Below are positions 1-5,713 of a stretch of 5,714 nt of DNA, one piece after another. Both the position numbers and the translations under genes were made by a program. The stretch covers positions 1-5,714 of the forward strand of contig CANPXQ010000063.1 of assembly GCA_947586295.1 (NCBI GenBank), in the 5' to 3' direction. Below the pieces are notes generated by a model that saw nothing but the letters and a program-made list of their open reading frames with translations, was not told where the DNA came from and did no database searches. The DNA is from an uncultured Bacilli bacterium (lineage in GTDB: Bacteria > Bacillota_I > Bacilli_A > RF39 > UBA660). The number at the start of each line of letters is the position of its first letter. Within the stretch, counting starts at the first letter, position 1.

Positions 1-1038
1 TTTAATCTAAGAAGTATTGGTGAAGGTAAGACGGCCATTTTTATGGTAATACACGATGAAAAAAAGACTTACCATAGTTTAATGACAATATTTATTAAAC
101 AATGTTATGAAACATTAATTGATGTAGCCCAAGAAAATGGGGGAAAATTACCAATAAGAACAAACTTTATTCTTGATGAATTCGCTAATATGCCACCACT
201 TCGCGATGTTGATTCAATGATTTCGGCAGCGCGGAGCCGTTTAATTCGTTTTACATTTATTATTCAAGACTTTGCTCAACTTAATTCCGTTTATGGGGAA
301 GAAGTTGCTCAAATAATTCGAGGAAATTGCGGTAATTTAATATATTTAATCAGTAGTGAATTAAAAGCTCTAGAAGAAATTAGTAAAATGTGTGGGGAAG
401 TTAAAGTAACTGATGATAAAGATAAAAATGCTACGCGACCTCTTATATCTATATCTGATTTGCAAAAAATGAAACTATTTGAAGGTATTTTAATTAGAAT
501 TAGAAGTAATCCATACAAAATAAAATTACAACCAGACTTTAAAATAGATTGGGGAATTGAAAGAATAGAAGAACCATATCCTCAACGCCAAAAACAAGTT
601 GTTGAATTATTTGATCTTAAAAAATATGTTATGGAAGAAAGAAATAAATTAATGGCGGAACAAAGTCAAAATATGTCTGCTGATTTCAATCCATTTACTA
701 ATCCATTTAGTAACCCTATTAATCCTTTTGCAATGCCTAATATGGATATGCCAGTTACTAGTAAAGTACCACCAAAAATGAATAATAACTTGGATTTAGA
801 TGCAATGTTAAAAGATATTGATGAAAAATTAAAAGCTTTTGAATTAGAAGAAGAAAAAGCTAAAGAAGAAGAAAAACAAAATCTAAATAAAATAGAAGAA
901 GAAATGCCATTAGATAAAGAAAATAATGATATAGACAAACCCAAAATAAATGTAGATGCTGATAGTATTATCGTTAATGAAAATGTTATTTCTGATGATG
1001 AATTTTTTGATGATTTCTTTGATGGTGATGATGAATAA
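1..1038 (+). CDS. VirD4/TraG-type type IV secretion coupling protein (T4CP), C-terminal part; start lies upstream of the window
   Basis: The reading frame is open from base 1, so the protein is truncated by the window edge; 345 residues are visible. Family role: membrane-anchored hexameric ATPase that brings relaxase-bound DNA or protein substrates to a type IV secretion channel. The visible sequence matches the second half of the TraG/VirD4 ATPase domain: KTAIF..IHDEKKTYH (about 28-75), a Walker B-like FILDEFAN (166-189) followed by PPLRDVDSMISAARSR, then IIQDFAQL (259-282) and the core end around GNCGNLIYLIS. The Walker A loop and N-terminal membrane segments should lie upstream. After the core comes an unusual tail of about 150 residues: three NPF motifs (688-729), a Lys/Glu-rich, probably helical stretch (802-900) and a very acidic end, DDEFFDDFFDGDDE. 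Family assignment is firm; whether the gene belongs to an integrative element or a resident system cannot be told, because no other transfer gene is visible. Confidence 0.9.
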   Translation, partial: FNLRSIGEGKTAIFMVIHDEKKTYHSLMTIFIKQCYETLIDVAQENGGKLPIRTNFILDEFANMPPLRDVDSMISAARSRLIRFTFIIQDFAQLNSVYGEEVAQIIRGNCGNLIYLISSELKALEEISKMCGEVKVTDDKDKNATRPLISISDLQKMKLFEGILIRIRSNPYKIKLQPDFKIDWGIERIEEPYPQRQKQVVELFDLKKYVMEERNKLMAEQSQNMSADFNPFTNPFSNPINPFAMPNMDMPVTSKVPPKMNNNLDLDAMLKDIDEKLKAFELEEEKAKEEEKQNLNKIEEEMPLDKENNDIDKPKINVDADSIIVNENVISDDEFFDDFFDGDDE

Positions 1039-1059
1039 AAAACCTTTAAGGTTTTTTTT
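1037..1059 (+). terminator. Intrinsic terminator of the coupling-protein gene
   Basis: The arms AAAAAACCT (1037-1045) and AGGTTTTTT (1049-1057) are perfectly complementary around a 3-base TTA loop, with T continuing to 1059. The left arm overlaps the TAA stop (1036-1038). Only the CCT/AGG core is GC-containing, so the hairpin is weak, but the A-tract/stem/T-tract form is typical of low-GC genomes. Confidence 0.6.
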
Positions 1060-1095
1060 AGTATAAACATCCTTTATTAAATAAATATTATTTCA

Positions 1096-1101
1096 TATAA
1101 T
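1096..1101 (+). promoter_or_regulatory. Candidate -10 element for the rhodanese gene
   Basis: A perfect TATAAT lies just after the upstream terminator. The best -35 at a 17-base spacer is the poor TTTATT (1073-1078). Transcription would begin near 1107-1109, giving a leader of only about 15 bases before ATG 1123. AT-rich DNA yields TATAAT by chance often, so this rests mainly on position. Confidence 0.45.
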
Positions 1102-1122
1102 AAATTGGTGGTAGTAAGAAAA

Positions 1123-1377
1123 ATGAAAAGAATTAGATTAAGCGATTATAATACACAACTAGGACCATTAATCGATGTTCAACATCCACTTGATTATAAA
1201 GAACATCCAACTTTAAATAGCACTAATATTTATGCTGATAATTTACTTTTAAATCATAAAAAATATCTTGAAAAAGGGAAAAAATATTATATTATATGTA
1301 ACAAAGGATTTTTAAGCAAAAAAGTTGTATCTACTTTAGAATATTATGGTTATGATGTAACTCAGGTAATTCATTAA
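1123..1377 (+). CDS. Small single-domain rhodanese-like sulfurtransferase
   Basis: The 84-residue protein matches a single rhodanese domain: LIDVQHPLDYKEH (residues 16-28) corresponds to the family IIDVRxPxEYxxGH segment, NIYADNLLLN to the INIPLxEL segment, and YYIICNKGFLSKKV to the active-site loop with catalytic Cys59 in the form CxxGxxS. Such proteins carry sulfur as a cysteine persulfide and pass it to acceptors such as cyanide, thiols or carrier proteins; the in vivo partner here is unknown. No signal peptide or membrane segment is visible, so it is probably cytoplasmic. I chose ATG 1123 because GGTGG (1107-1111) lies about 11 bases upstream; an in-frame TTG (1105) and GTG (1108) exist but would overlap this ribosome binding site. 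It is somewhat shorter than usual (about 100 residues), lacking extra N-terminal structure. It is flanked by terminators, so it is likely monocistronic. Confidence 0.82.
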   Translation: MKRIRLSDYNTQLGPLIDVQHPLDYKEHPTLNSTNIYADNLLLNHKKYLEKGKKYYIICNKGFLSKKVVSTLEYYGYDVTQVIH

Positions 1378-1408
1378 AAAGTATCAATAAATTTGTTGAT
1401 ACTTTTTT
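1376..1408 (+). terminator. Intrinsic terminator of the rhodanese gene
   Basis: A perfect 12-bp stem, AAAAAGTATCAA (1376-1387) with TTGATACTTTTT (1396-1407), encloses an 8-base loop and ends in a run of six T. The left arm starts inside the TAA stop codon. It is the clearest terminator in the window, and its A/T symmetry may let it work in both directions. Confidence 0.85.
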
Positions 1409-1436
1409 ATGGATAGTTTTTTTCTTTTTGATGTAT

Positions 1437-1442
1437 TATAAT
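1437..1442 (+). promoter_or_regulatory. Candidate -10 element for the DedA-type gene
   Basis: TATAAT follows the rhodanese terminator and precedes ATG 1458 by 15 bases. No good -35 is seen at 16-18 bases. If real, transcription starts around 1448-1450, at the GTGG ribosome-binding sequence (1449-1452), which argues against the upstream in-frame starts at 1428 and 1431. Confidence 0.4.
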
Positions 1443-1457
1443 AATGTTGTGGTTTTT

Positions 1458-2042
1458 ATGCAAGAAGTGTTTTCTAATTTTTATGATTTTATAACGAATA
1501 CTATTACAAGCTTAGGACTTTGGGGACCCATTCTAGGTTGCTTTTTAATTGTTTTAGAATCTATAATTCCTATTTTACCTCTTTTTGTTTTCATTGCGAT
1601 AAATGCTATTGCTTTTGGAAAAGTTGGAGGCTTTTTAATATCTTGGGTTTGTACAGTTATAGGTTGTAGCATTGCTTATTTTTTAGCTCAAAAATTTAGT
1701 AAATATGTTAAAAAAAAGTTTAATAAAAACACTCTTTTTCAAAATATATTATTATTTATTCAAAATCTTAGTTTAAGTCAAATAACTATTATTTTAGCGA
1801 TTCCTTTTACACCAGCATTTATGATTAATGTTGTGGCAGGAATAACTAATATTCCTTTTAAAAGATATTTATTAGCTTTAATTATTAGTAAAATCTTTTT
1901 AGTCTGCTTTTGGGGATTAATCGGAACAGGTTTAATTGAAAGTTTTAAACATCCCATTAATTTAGTATTTATTGCCATTATGGTTGTTCTAGCTTATTTA
2001 ATTACCATTATTATCAAAAAAGTTTTTAAGATTGACTGGTAA
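1458..2042 (+). CDS. DedA/TVP38-type (VTT domain) integral membrane protein
   Basis: The 194-residue protein is strongly hydrophobic, with membrane segments near residues 23-48, 55-78, 106-130, 136-158 and 167-187. It shows VTT-domain hallmarks: LGLWGPILGCFLIVLES..PILP near the N-terminus, GxxxGCSIAYFLAQKF in the middle, and IPFTPAFMINVVAGITNIPFKRYLLA followed by a Gly-rich FWGLIGTGL helix. Family members are membrane proteins, several implicated in flipping polyprenyl or other phospholipids or in membrane homeostasis; the substrate here cannot be read from sequence. The Arg that usually precedes the xPxTP segment is replaced (ILAIPFTP, residues 112-118). I chose ATG 1458 because GTGG (1449-1452) is 5 bases upstream; TTG 1428 and ATG 1431 are in frame but have no ribosome binding site and overlap a likely promoter. 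Its 3' end overlaps the convergent gene by 17 bp. Confidence 0.8.
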   Translation: MQEVFSNFYDFITNTITSLGLWGPILGCFLIVLESIIPILPLFVFIAINAIAFGKVGGFLISWVCTVIGCSIAYFLAQKFSKYVKKKFNKNTLFQNILLFIQNLSLSQITIILAIPFTPAFMINVVAGITNIPFKRYLLALIISKIFLVCFWGLIGTGLIESFKHPINLVFIAIMVVLAYLITIIIKKVFKIDW

Positions 2043-2790
2043 AATTATTAATTAAAGTTCTAATTAATTTAGTTTCTTTAACATCTTCATTATTTTTTAA
2101 AAAATTAATTTCTTCAGTAAAATTACTAATTAAATATTGTTCTATTTGTTTGTAAGTTTTAATATCATCAGGATTACTTAAATTATAATTTTGACAATAA
2201 CTATTAATTTTATCTTTAAGGGTATTTAAAATAGGTATGCTAGTACTTTTAATAGGAATAACCATTTTTTTATTTTCTTCAAAGTTCAAAATATAATCTT
2301 CAAAGCAGTATTCATCATAAAAAGCAATTGGGGTAATTAATCCACTATAATATTCTTTAATAGCATTTATATTAAATAAAATAAATGTATTAACAGTATA
2401 AAGTTTTTTTAATAAGTGATAATTATTAGATAATTTATCAATATTTACAAAAATGCCATCATAATCATAACTTAAAGCCCGATAACTGAAAAAGTTTTCG
2501 TTATGATATTTAGCGATTAGATATTTTAATTTTTCATCACTATCTAAATAAAAAATATGACTATCATCGTTTAGTAATAATTTTAAACAAACAATATTTC
2601 CACAATTCCATAATTGATTGTAAATAATCGTTTCTGGATGCGTTGAAATGTATTCTACCCATTCACTATATTTATCATTAATTAATTTTGTAAACCATAA
2701 GCCACCTTTAGGCTTATAAATTGTCTGACTATCAATTATGTGATTAAATAATATTTCTTTTATTTGTGATGTTCCAATATGTAAATACAT
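2026..2790 (-). CDS. Hypothetical protein, 254 residues, with N-terminal KPKGGLW motif
   Basis: I cannot assign a function. The coding call is supported by an uninterrupted frame and a good ribosome binding site: AGAGGG in the minus-strand direction (2797-2802) six bases before ATG 2788-2790. Visible landmarks: HIGTSQIKEIL at residues 4-14, KPKGGLWFT at 26-34, a Trp at 44, FYLDSDEKLKYLIAKY at 80-95, and YDYDGIFVNID at 108-118. As I recall, this order (KPxGLW, then a DxxxLxxFxxKY-like helix, then YDGIxV) recurs in scattered uncharacterised bacterial and phage proteins. The opening HxGT resembles the first strand of some ADP-ribosyltransferase-like folds, but that is speculation. Residues 150-254 are polar, Lys/Glu/Asn-rich and probably helical. 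There is no signal peptide or membrane segment, so it is likely cytoplasmic. It is divergent from the aminopeptidase gene and convergent with the DedA-type gene, and therefore transcribed alone. Confidence 0.8.
   Translation of the reverse strand: MYLHIGTSQIKEILFNHIIDSQTIYKPKGGLWFTKLINDKYSEWVEYISTHPETIIYNQLWNCGNIVCLKLLLNDDSHIFYLDSDEKLKYLIAKYHNENFFSYRALSYDYDGIFVNIDKLSNNYHLLKKLYTVNTFILFNINAIKEYYSGLITPIAFYDEYCFEDYILNFEENKKMVIPIKSTSIPILNTLKDKINSYCQNYNLSNPDDIKTYKQIEQYLISNFTEEINFLKNNEDVKETKLIRTLINNFTSQS
2047..2070 (+). terminator. Possible weak terminator for the DedA-type gene
   Basis: ATTAATTA (2047-2054) and TAATTAAT (2061-2068) form an 8-bp stem with a 6-base loop, five bases past the stop and followed by T-rich sequence (TTTAGTTTCTTT). 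The stem has no G or C, and it lies inside the C-terminal codons of the opposite-strand gene, so it may be chance. Confidence 0.3.
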
Positions 2791-2813
2791 AATTATCCCT
2801 CTTTTGAGAAACT

Positions 2814-2822
2814 ATTTTAGCA
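2814..2822 (-). promoter_or_regulatory. Candidate extended -10 promoter for the 254-residue gene
   Basis: Read on the minus strand this is TGCTAAAAT: a TGn extension plus TAAAAT (5 of 6 consensus). Upstream of a 17-base spacer the -35 is poor (ATGCAA), which an extended -10 can tolerate. It would give a leader of about 17 bases carrying the AGAGGG ribosome binding site. Confidence 0.45.
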
Positions 2823-2836
2823 TATAATAAAAAAAA

Positions 2837-2866
2837 TTGCATTAAAAATATAACATATGTTAATAT
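2837..2866 (+). promoter_or_regulatory. Candidate promoter of the aminopeptidase gene
   Basis: TTGCAT (2837-2842, matching TTGACA at its first three bases) and an extended -10 TGTTAATAT (2858-2866) are separated by 18 bases. The -10 half overlaps a perfect 12-bp palindrome (2851-2862). Elements are weak individually; placement 20 bases before the coding start, with the ribosome binding site between, is what supports it. Confidence 0.4.
2851..2862. repeat. 12-bp palindrome in the divergent promoter region, possible operator
   Basis: TAACATATGTTA equals its own reverse complement. AATAT/ATATT flanks extend the symmetry imperfectly with a one-base offset. It overlaps the extended -10 of the aminopeptidase promoter, a place where a dimeric repressor could act. 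In DNA this AT-rich, chance palindromes are fairly common. Confidence 0.3.
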
Positions 2867-2885
2867 TATTTTTAGGAGGATTTTT

Positions 2886-4088
2886 ATGCAAGAGTTAGAA
2901 GAAAAATATATAAATTTATTAATTGCACAGTGTTTAAATTTAAAAAAAAGTAAATCGGTATTAATCAATTATCATAAAGAAAATAAACCATTTATTAACA
3001 AATTAGTAAAAAAATTAAATGAACTAAATATAAAAGATATATATTTAGATGAAGAGGATCCGGATGAATATCATACACTTTTAACAAAAGATGAAAAAAC
3101 TATTATGGAAAGTAGTTACTTTAAAAAAGATATATGGGGAAAATATGCTAAAAAAGGAGCTAATTTTCTAATTTTAAAAAGTGAATATCCACATATGATG
3201 GATGATTTGGATATTCAAAAAGTTACTTTAGCTAGTAACTTAATGTTAAAAAGTAAAAAAGAATTTTATGATGCTCAAAAGAAAAATTTAGTTCCTTGGT
3301 GTATAGCAGCTTTACCGAGCAAAACTTGGGCTGAAGAAATTTTTCCAGGGGTCAAAGATGCTTATGAACGCTTATTTAAACTTATTGGCAGTTTAGTTCT
3401 TTTAGAGGAAAAAGATCCTATTAAGGCGTGGGATGAAATAAAAGTAAGTTCTAATAAATTGATTAAAAAAATGAATAAATTAAAAATAAAAACTTTACAT
3501 TATCAAAATAATAAAGGGACGGATTTTAAAATCGATATTAGCAAAGAAGCATTATGGTGTGGAGTGGGAACAGATGTATTATGTTTAGTAAATTTGCCTA
3601 GCTATGAAATCTTTACTTCTCCTTTAAAAGATACAGCGGAAGGTATTGTTTATGGTTCTAAACCTTTATTTTATAATAATCAAAAGATTGATGAATTTTA
3701 TTTAAAATTTTCAAAAGGAGTCGTTGTAGAATATGATGCGCATATTGGTAAAGAAGTTTTAGAAAGTATTTTAAATAAAGAAGGAATGAAAAATTTAGGA
3801 GAAATTGCTTTAGTCGATAAAAATAGTCCTATTGCAAAAAGTGGGGTTGCTTTAAATACAACATTATTAGATGAAAATGCTTCTTGTCATATTGCTTTAG
3901 GGGAAGGCTTTCCTGAATGTTTGAAAAATGGCTGTGCTTTAAGCGATGAAAAATTAAAAAAGAAAGGTTTAAATCTCGCTAGTAATCACGTAGATATGAT
4001 GATTGGAACTGATGATTTAAATATTTATGCGACAACTTATGATAATAAAGAAATTCAAATATTAAAAAATGGAACATTTATAATTTAG
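2886..4088 (+). CDS. M29-family metallo-aminopeptidase (aminopeptidase T / AmpS / PepS type)
   Basis: The 400-residue length is normal for peptidase family M29, cytoplasmic two-metal exopeptidases that remove N-terminal residues from peptides. All five expected metal ligands are visible: Glu241 in NLPSYEIFTSP, Glu306 in LGEIALV, His335 in DENASCHIALG, and His368 and Asp370 in NHVDMMIG. The gaps (65, 29, 33 and 2 residues) agree closely with those I recall for staphylococcal AmpS and Thermus aminopeptidase T. The conserved active-site Tyr seven residues after the His is Phe342 here, which may be a subfamily trait. The N-terminal half (residues 1-200) fits the family's less conserved domain. 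The start at ATG 2886 is well supported by AGGAGG (2874-2879) with a 6-base spacer, the best ribosome binding site in the window. The likely role is peptide turnover for amino-acid supply. The TAG stop lies inside the downstream terminator stem. Confidence 0.93.
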   Translation: MQELEEKYINLLIAQCLNLKKSKSVLINYHKENKPFINKLVKKLNELNIKDIYLDEEDPDEYHTLLTKDEKTIMESSYFKKDIWGKYAKKGANFLILKSEYPHMMDDLDIQKVTLASNLMLKSKKEFYDAQKKNLVPWCIAALPSKTWAEEIFPGVKDAYERLFKLIGSLVLLEEKDPIKAWDEIKVSSNKLIKKMNKLKIKTLHYQNNKGTDFKIDISKEALWCGVGTDVLCLVNLPSYEIFTSPLKDTAEGIVYGSKPLFYNNQKIDEFYLKFSKGVVVEYDAHIGKEVLESILNKEGMKNLGEIALVDKNSPIAKSGVALNTTLLDENASCHIALGEGFPECLKNGCALSDEKLKKKGLNLASNHVDMMIGTDDLNIYATTYDNKEIQILKNGTFII

Positions 4089-4114
4089 TTATGGACTTAA
4101 CTAAATTTTTCTTT
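4082..4114 (+). terminator. Intrinsic terminator of the aminopeptidase gene, overlapping its stop codon
   Basis: AATTTAGTTA (4082-4091) pairs perfectly with TAACTAAATT (4098-4107), a 10-bp stem with the 6-base loop TGGACT, followed by TTTC and TTTT. The TAG stop (4086-4088) is in the left arm. The stem has only two G-C pairs, like the other terminators here. Confidence 0.7.
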
Positions 4115-4126
4115 TATAATTAAAAT
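4092..4126 (+). promoter_or_regulatory. Promoter of the large membrane-protein gene, predicted to give a leaderless mRNA
   Basis: -35 TGGACT (4092-4097; 4 of 6 matches to TTGACA), an exact 17-base spacer and a perfect -10 TATAAT (4115-4120). The standard start point, about seven bases after the -10, falls at 4127, the A of the ATG. The -35 is the loop of the preceding terminator. Confidence 0.6.
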
Positions 4127-5617
4127 ATGGAAAAGGGTAAAGTAAAAAATATTCTAATTTTAGCCATTTATATATTATTTATTTTATTATTTATGGTTTT
4201 AATTGTTAATAAAGATTGTCAAAACGATTTATTTTTTGATTTAAAAACAGGAGAGACAATTTTAAAATATGGTGTAGATTTTAAAGATCATTTTAGTTTT
4301 ATTCCTAATTTAATATATTTGTATCATCATTTTTTATACGATATATTAATTTATTATACTTTTAAATTCTTTAATTATAGTGGCGTGTTTTTAACTTTCC
4401 TTTTAGTTTTTTCTGCATTGGGTATAACAATATTTCTAACTAATTATAAATATTCTAAGAGTCGAATATTATCTTTACTTATTAGTTTAGTAACTTTATT
4501 AATTATGAATATTTTTTTAACTAATAGAGTCCAATCAATAACTTATTTATTATTTTATTTAGAAATTTATTTTTTAAATAATTTATATAATACTGGAAAA
4601 TGGCGTTATTCTATTTATTTAATTATAATATCTATTTTAATCGCTAATATGCATATGCCTTTATGGATATTAGCTATAATTTTTATCTTACCATTTATGG
4701 TTGAATATCTTTTTTCTAAAACTAAAATATTAAAAACTTTATTTTCTTCGAGAGTTGTAATTAAAAAAGTTAAAAATGAAAAAAGGTGGTTAATTACCGT
4801 ATTTTTACTTTTATTTACTGGCTTTTTAACCCCTTTTAAATACTATCCATATACTTTTTTTATAACCGCTTTAGGTAATAAAGATTATTTGTTTATTGCG
4901 GAAATGCTGAAGACCGTTTTTATTGATTATAAGTATATGCTGTTCTTATTTTGCTTAATGATTGTATTAGGTTACGTTTTAAAGTTAAAAATGAAAATGC
5001 GGGATTTTACTTTCTTAATAGGCTTATTTTTATTTTCCACAATTGCTAATCGAAATATTGCTTTTGTTTATTTATTTTATCCAACTATTATGCTTAAAAT
5101 AATTATAGAAAATTATGATATTAAAAAAATATTTAATTTGTCTTTTAAAAATCCGTTAAATAATTATGTATGCCTAAGTTTAATATTAATAATTTTAGGC
5201 GGCGGTTATATTTATTTTTTAAAAAGATTAGATTTAGCTAATTTTGATTATCAAATAAAAGAAGATTATCCTTATCAATCGGTAAAATATATTAAGGAAA
5301 ATTTAGATTATTCTAATATTAAATTATTTAATGAATTTAATTTTGGATCGTTTCTATTATATAATGATATACCTGTATTTATTGATTCTAGAGCAGAGGT
5401 ATATAATAAAAAATTTAATGGGGGAAAAGATATTATAAATGATTATTTAGATACGGATAAATTTAATAAATATAAAAGTGTTTTTAAAAAATATAATTTT
5501 GATTATGCTTTAATATATAATGGTAGTAATTTATATAACTATTTAATTAATGATAATGATTTTAAACCAATTTATTATGAAAATAGTGATTATGTATTAT
5601 TTAAATGTAATGTGTAA
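4127..5617 (+). CDS. Polytopic membrane protein, GT-C glycosyltransferase-like, with soluble C-terminal domain
   Basis: The 496-residue protein has about ten hydrophobic segments between residues 7 and 365 and a polar C-terminal domain (about 370-496). Residues 34-58 (DLFFDLKTGETILKYGVDFKDHFSF) match the first-loop signature DxWxHLxTGExILxxGxxPxxDPFSF of bacterial membrane proteins related to GT-C/PMT-like glycosyltransferases. Other family-like landmarks are NMHMPLW (174-180), ANRNIAFVYLF (307-317), YPYQSVKYIKEN (381-392), FNEFNFGSFLLY (401-412) and PVFIDSRAEVY (416-426). GT-C enzymes usually use polyprenyl-phosphate sugars on the outer membrane face; substrate and activity here are unknown and catalytic competence is not shown. 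ATG 4127 is the first possible start because TAA (4121-4123) sits in frame just upstream. No ribosome binding site precedes it, consistent with a leaderless transcript. Confidence 0.82.
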   Translation: MEKGKVKNILILAIYILFILLFMVLIVNKDCQNDLFFDLKTGETILKYGVDFKDHFSFIPNLIYLYHHFLYDILIYYTFKFFNYSGVFLTFLLVFSALGITIFLTNYKYSKSRILSLLISLVTLLIMNIFLTNRVQSITYLLFYLEIYFLNNLYNTGKWRYSIYLIIISILIANMHMPLWILAIIFILPFMVEYLFSKTKILKTLFSSRVVIKKVKNEKRWLITVFLLLFTGFLTPFKYYPYTFFITALGNKDYLFIAEMLKTVFIDYKYMLFLFCLMIVLGYVLKLKMKMRDFTFLIGLFLFSTIANRNIAFVYLFYPTIMLKIIIENYDIKKIFNLSFKNPLNNYVCLSLILIILGGGYIYFLKRLDLANFDYQIKEDYPYQSVKYIKENLDYSNIKLFNEFNFGSFLLYNDIPVFIDSRAEVYNKKFNGGKDIINDYLDTDKFNKYKSVFKKYNFDYALIYNGSNLYNYLINDNDFKPIYYENSDYVLFKCNV

Positions 5618-5643
5618 ATAATAGACAAAATTTTTAATTTGTA

Positions 5644-5680
5644 GGTTTGTCAAACAAAAGTGACAGAGTCACGACAAACC
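5644..5680. other. Bulged stem-loop of unknown function (candidate structured RNA or DNA site)
   Basis: GGTTTGTC (5644-5651) pairs with GACAAACC (5673-5680). Inside, GTGAC (5660-5664) pairs with GTCAC (5668-5672) around an AGA loop and stacks directly on the outer stem; the left side bulges with the A-rich AAACAAAA (5652-5659). All 13 pairs are Watson-Crick, and GC content is well above the surroundings. It fits no riboswitch or RNA family I recognise. There is no T-run directly after it, so it is not a standard terminator. Confidence 0.5.
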
Positions 5681-5687
5681 AACGATA

Positions 5688-5713
5688 GATTATTTTAACT
5701 TGTTAAAATAATC
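5688..5713. terminator. Near-perfect hairpin at the right edge, possible terminator
   Basis: GATTATTTTAAC (5688-5699) and GTTAAAATAATC (5702-5713) are perfectly complementary around TT; in RNA, 11 pairs with a CTTG loop is more likely. It lies 70 bases past the membrane-protein gene. The tract after 5714 is outside the window, so whether a T-run follows is unknown. It could end that gene, end a small RNA containing the upstream stem-loop, or be an operator. Confidence 0.45.

Noticed and set aside
19..33. GEGKT at the left edge looks like a Walker A nucleotide-binding loop.
   Set aside because: It directly precedes the AIF..IHDEKKTYH segment, which in TraG/VirD4 proteins lies well after the P-loop and shortly before Walker B. 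The true Walker A should be outside the window.
666..1070. Open frame of 134 codons on the minus strand.
   Set aside because: It is antisense to the low-complexity tail of the coupling protein; its Ser/Phe/Leu-rich product is what reversed GAA/AAA/GAT codons give, and it runs through the terminator.
1105..1122. Longer TTG or GTG starts for the rhodanese gene.
   Set aside because: They would place the start on top of the GGTGG ribosome binding site and at or before the predicted transcript start; the family begins close to the ATG at 1123.
2744..2968. Open frame of 74 codons on the minus strand spanning the divergent promoter region.
   Set aside because: It has no ribosome binding site and overlaps the well-supported starts of both flanking genes.
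5647..5652. TTGTCA, a 5 of 6 match to a -35 element in the final intergenic region.
   Set aside because: No acceptable -10 lies 16-18 bases downstream, and the hexamer is part of the hairpin stem.
5644..5713. Could the right-edge repeats be insertion-sequence ends, a CRISPR repeat or a tracrRNA?
   Set aside because: There is no transposase, target-site duplication, second repeat copy or Cas gene in view, and the repeats are hairpin arms rather than spaced direct repeats.
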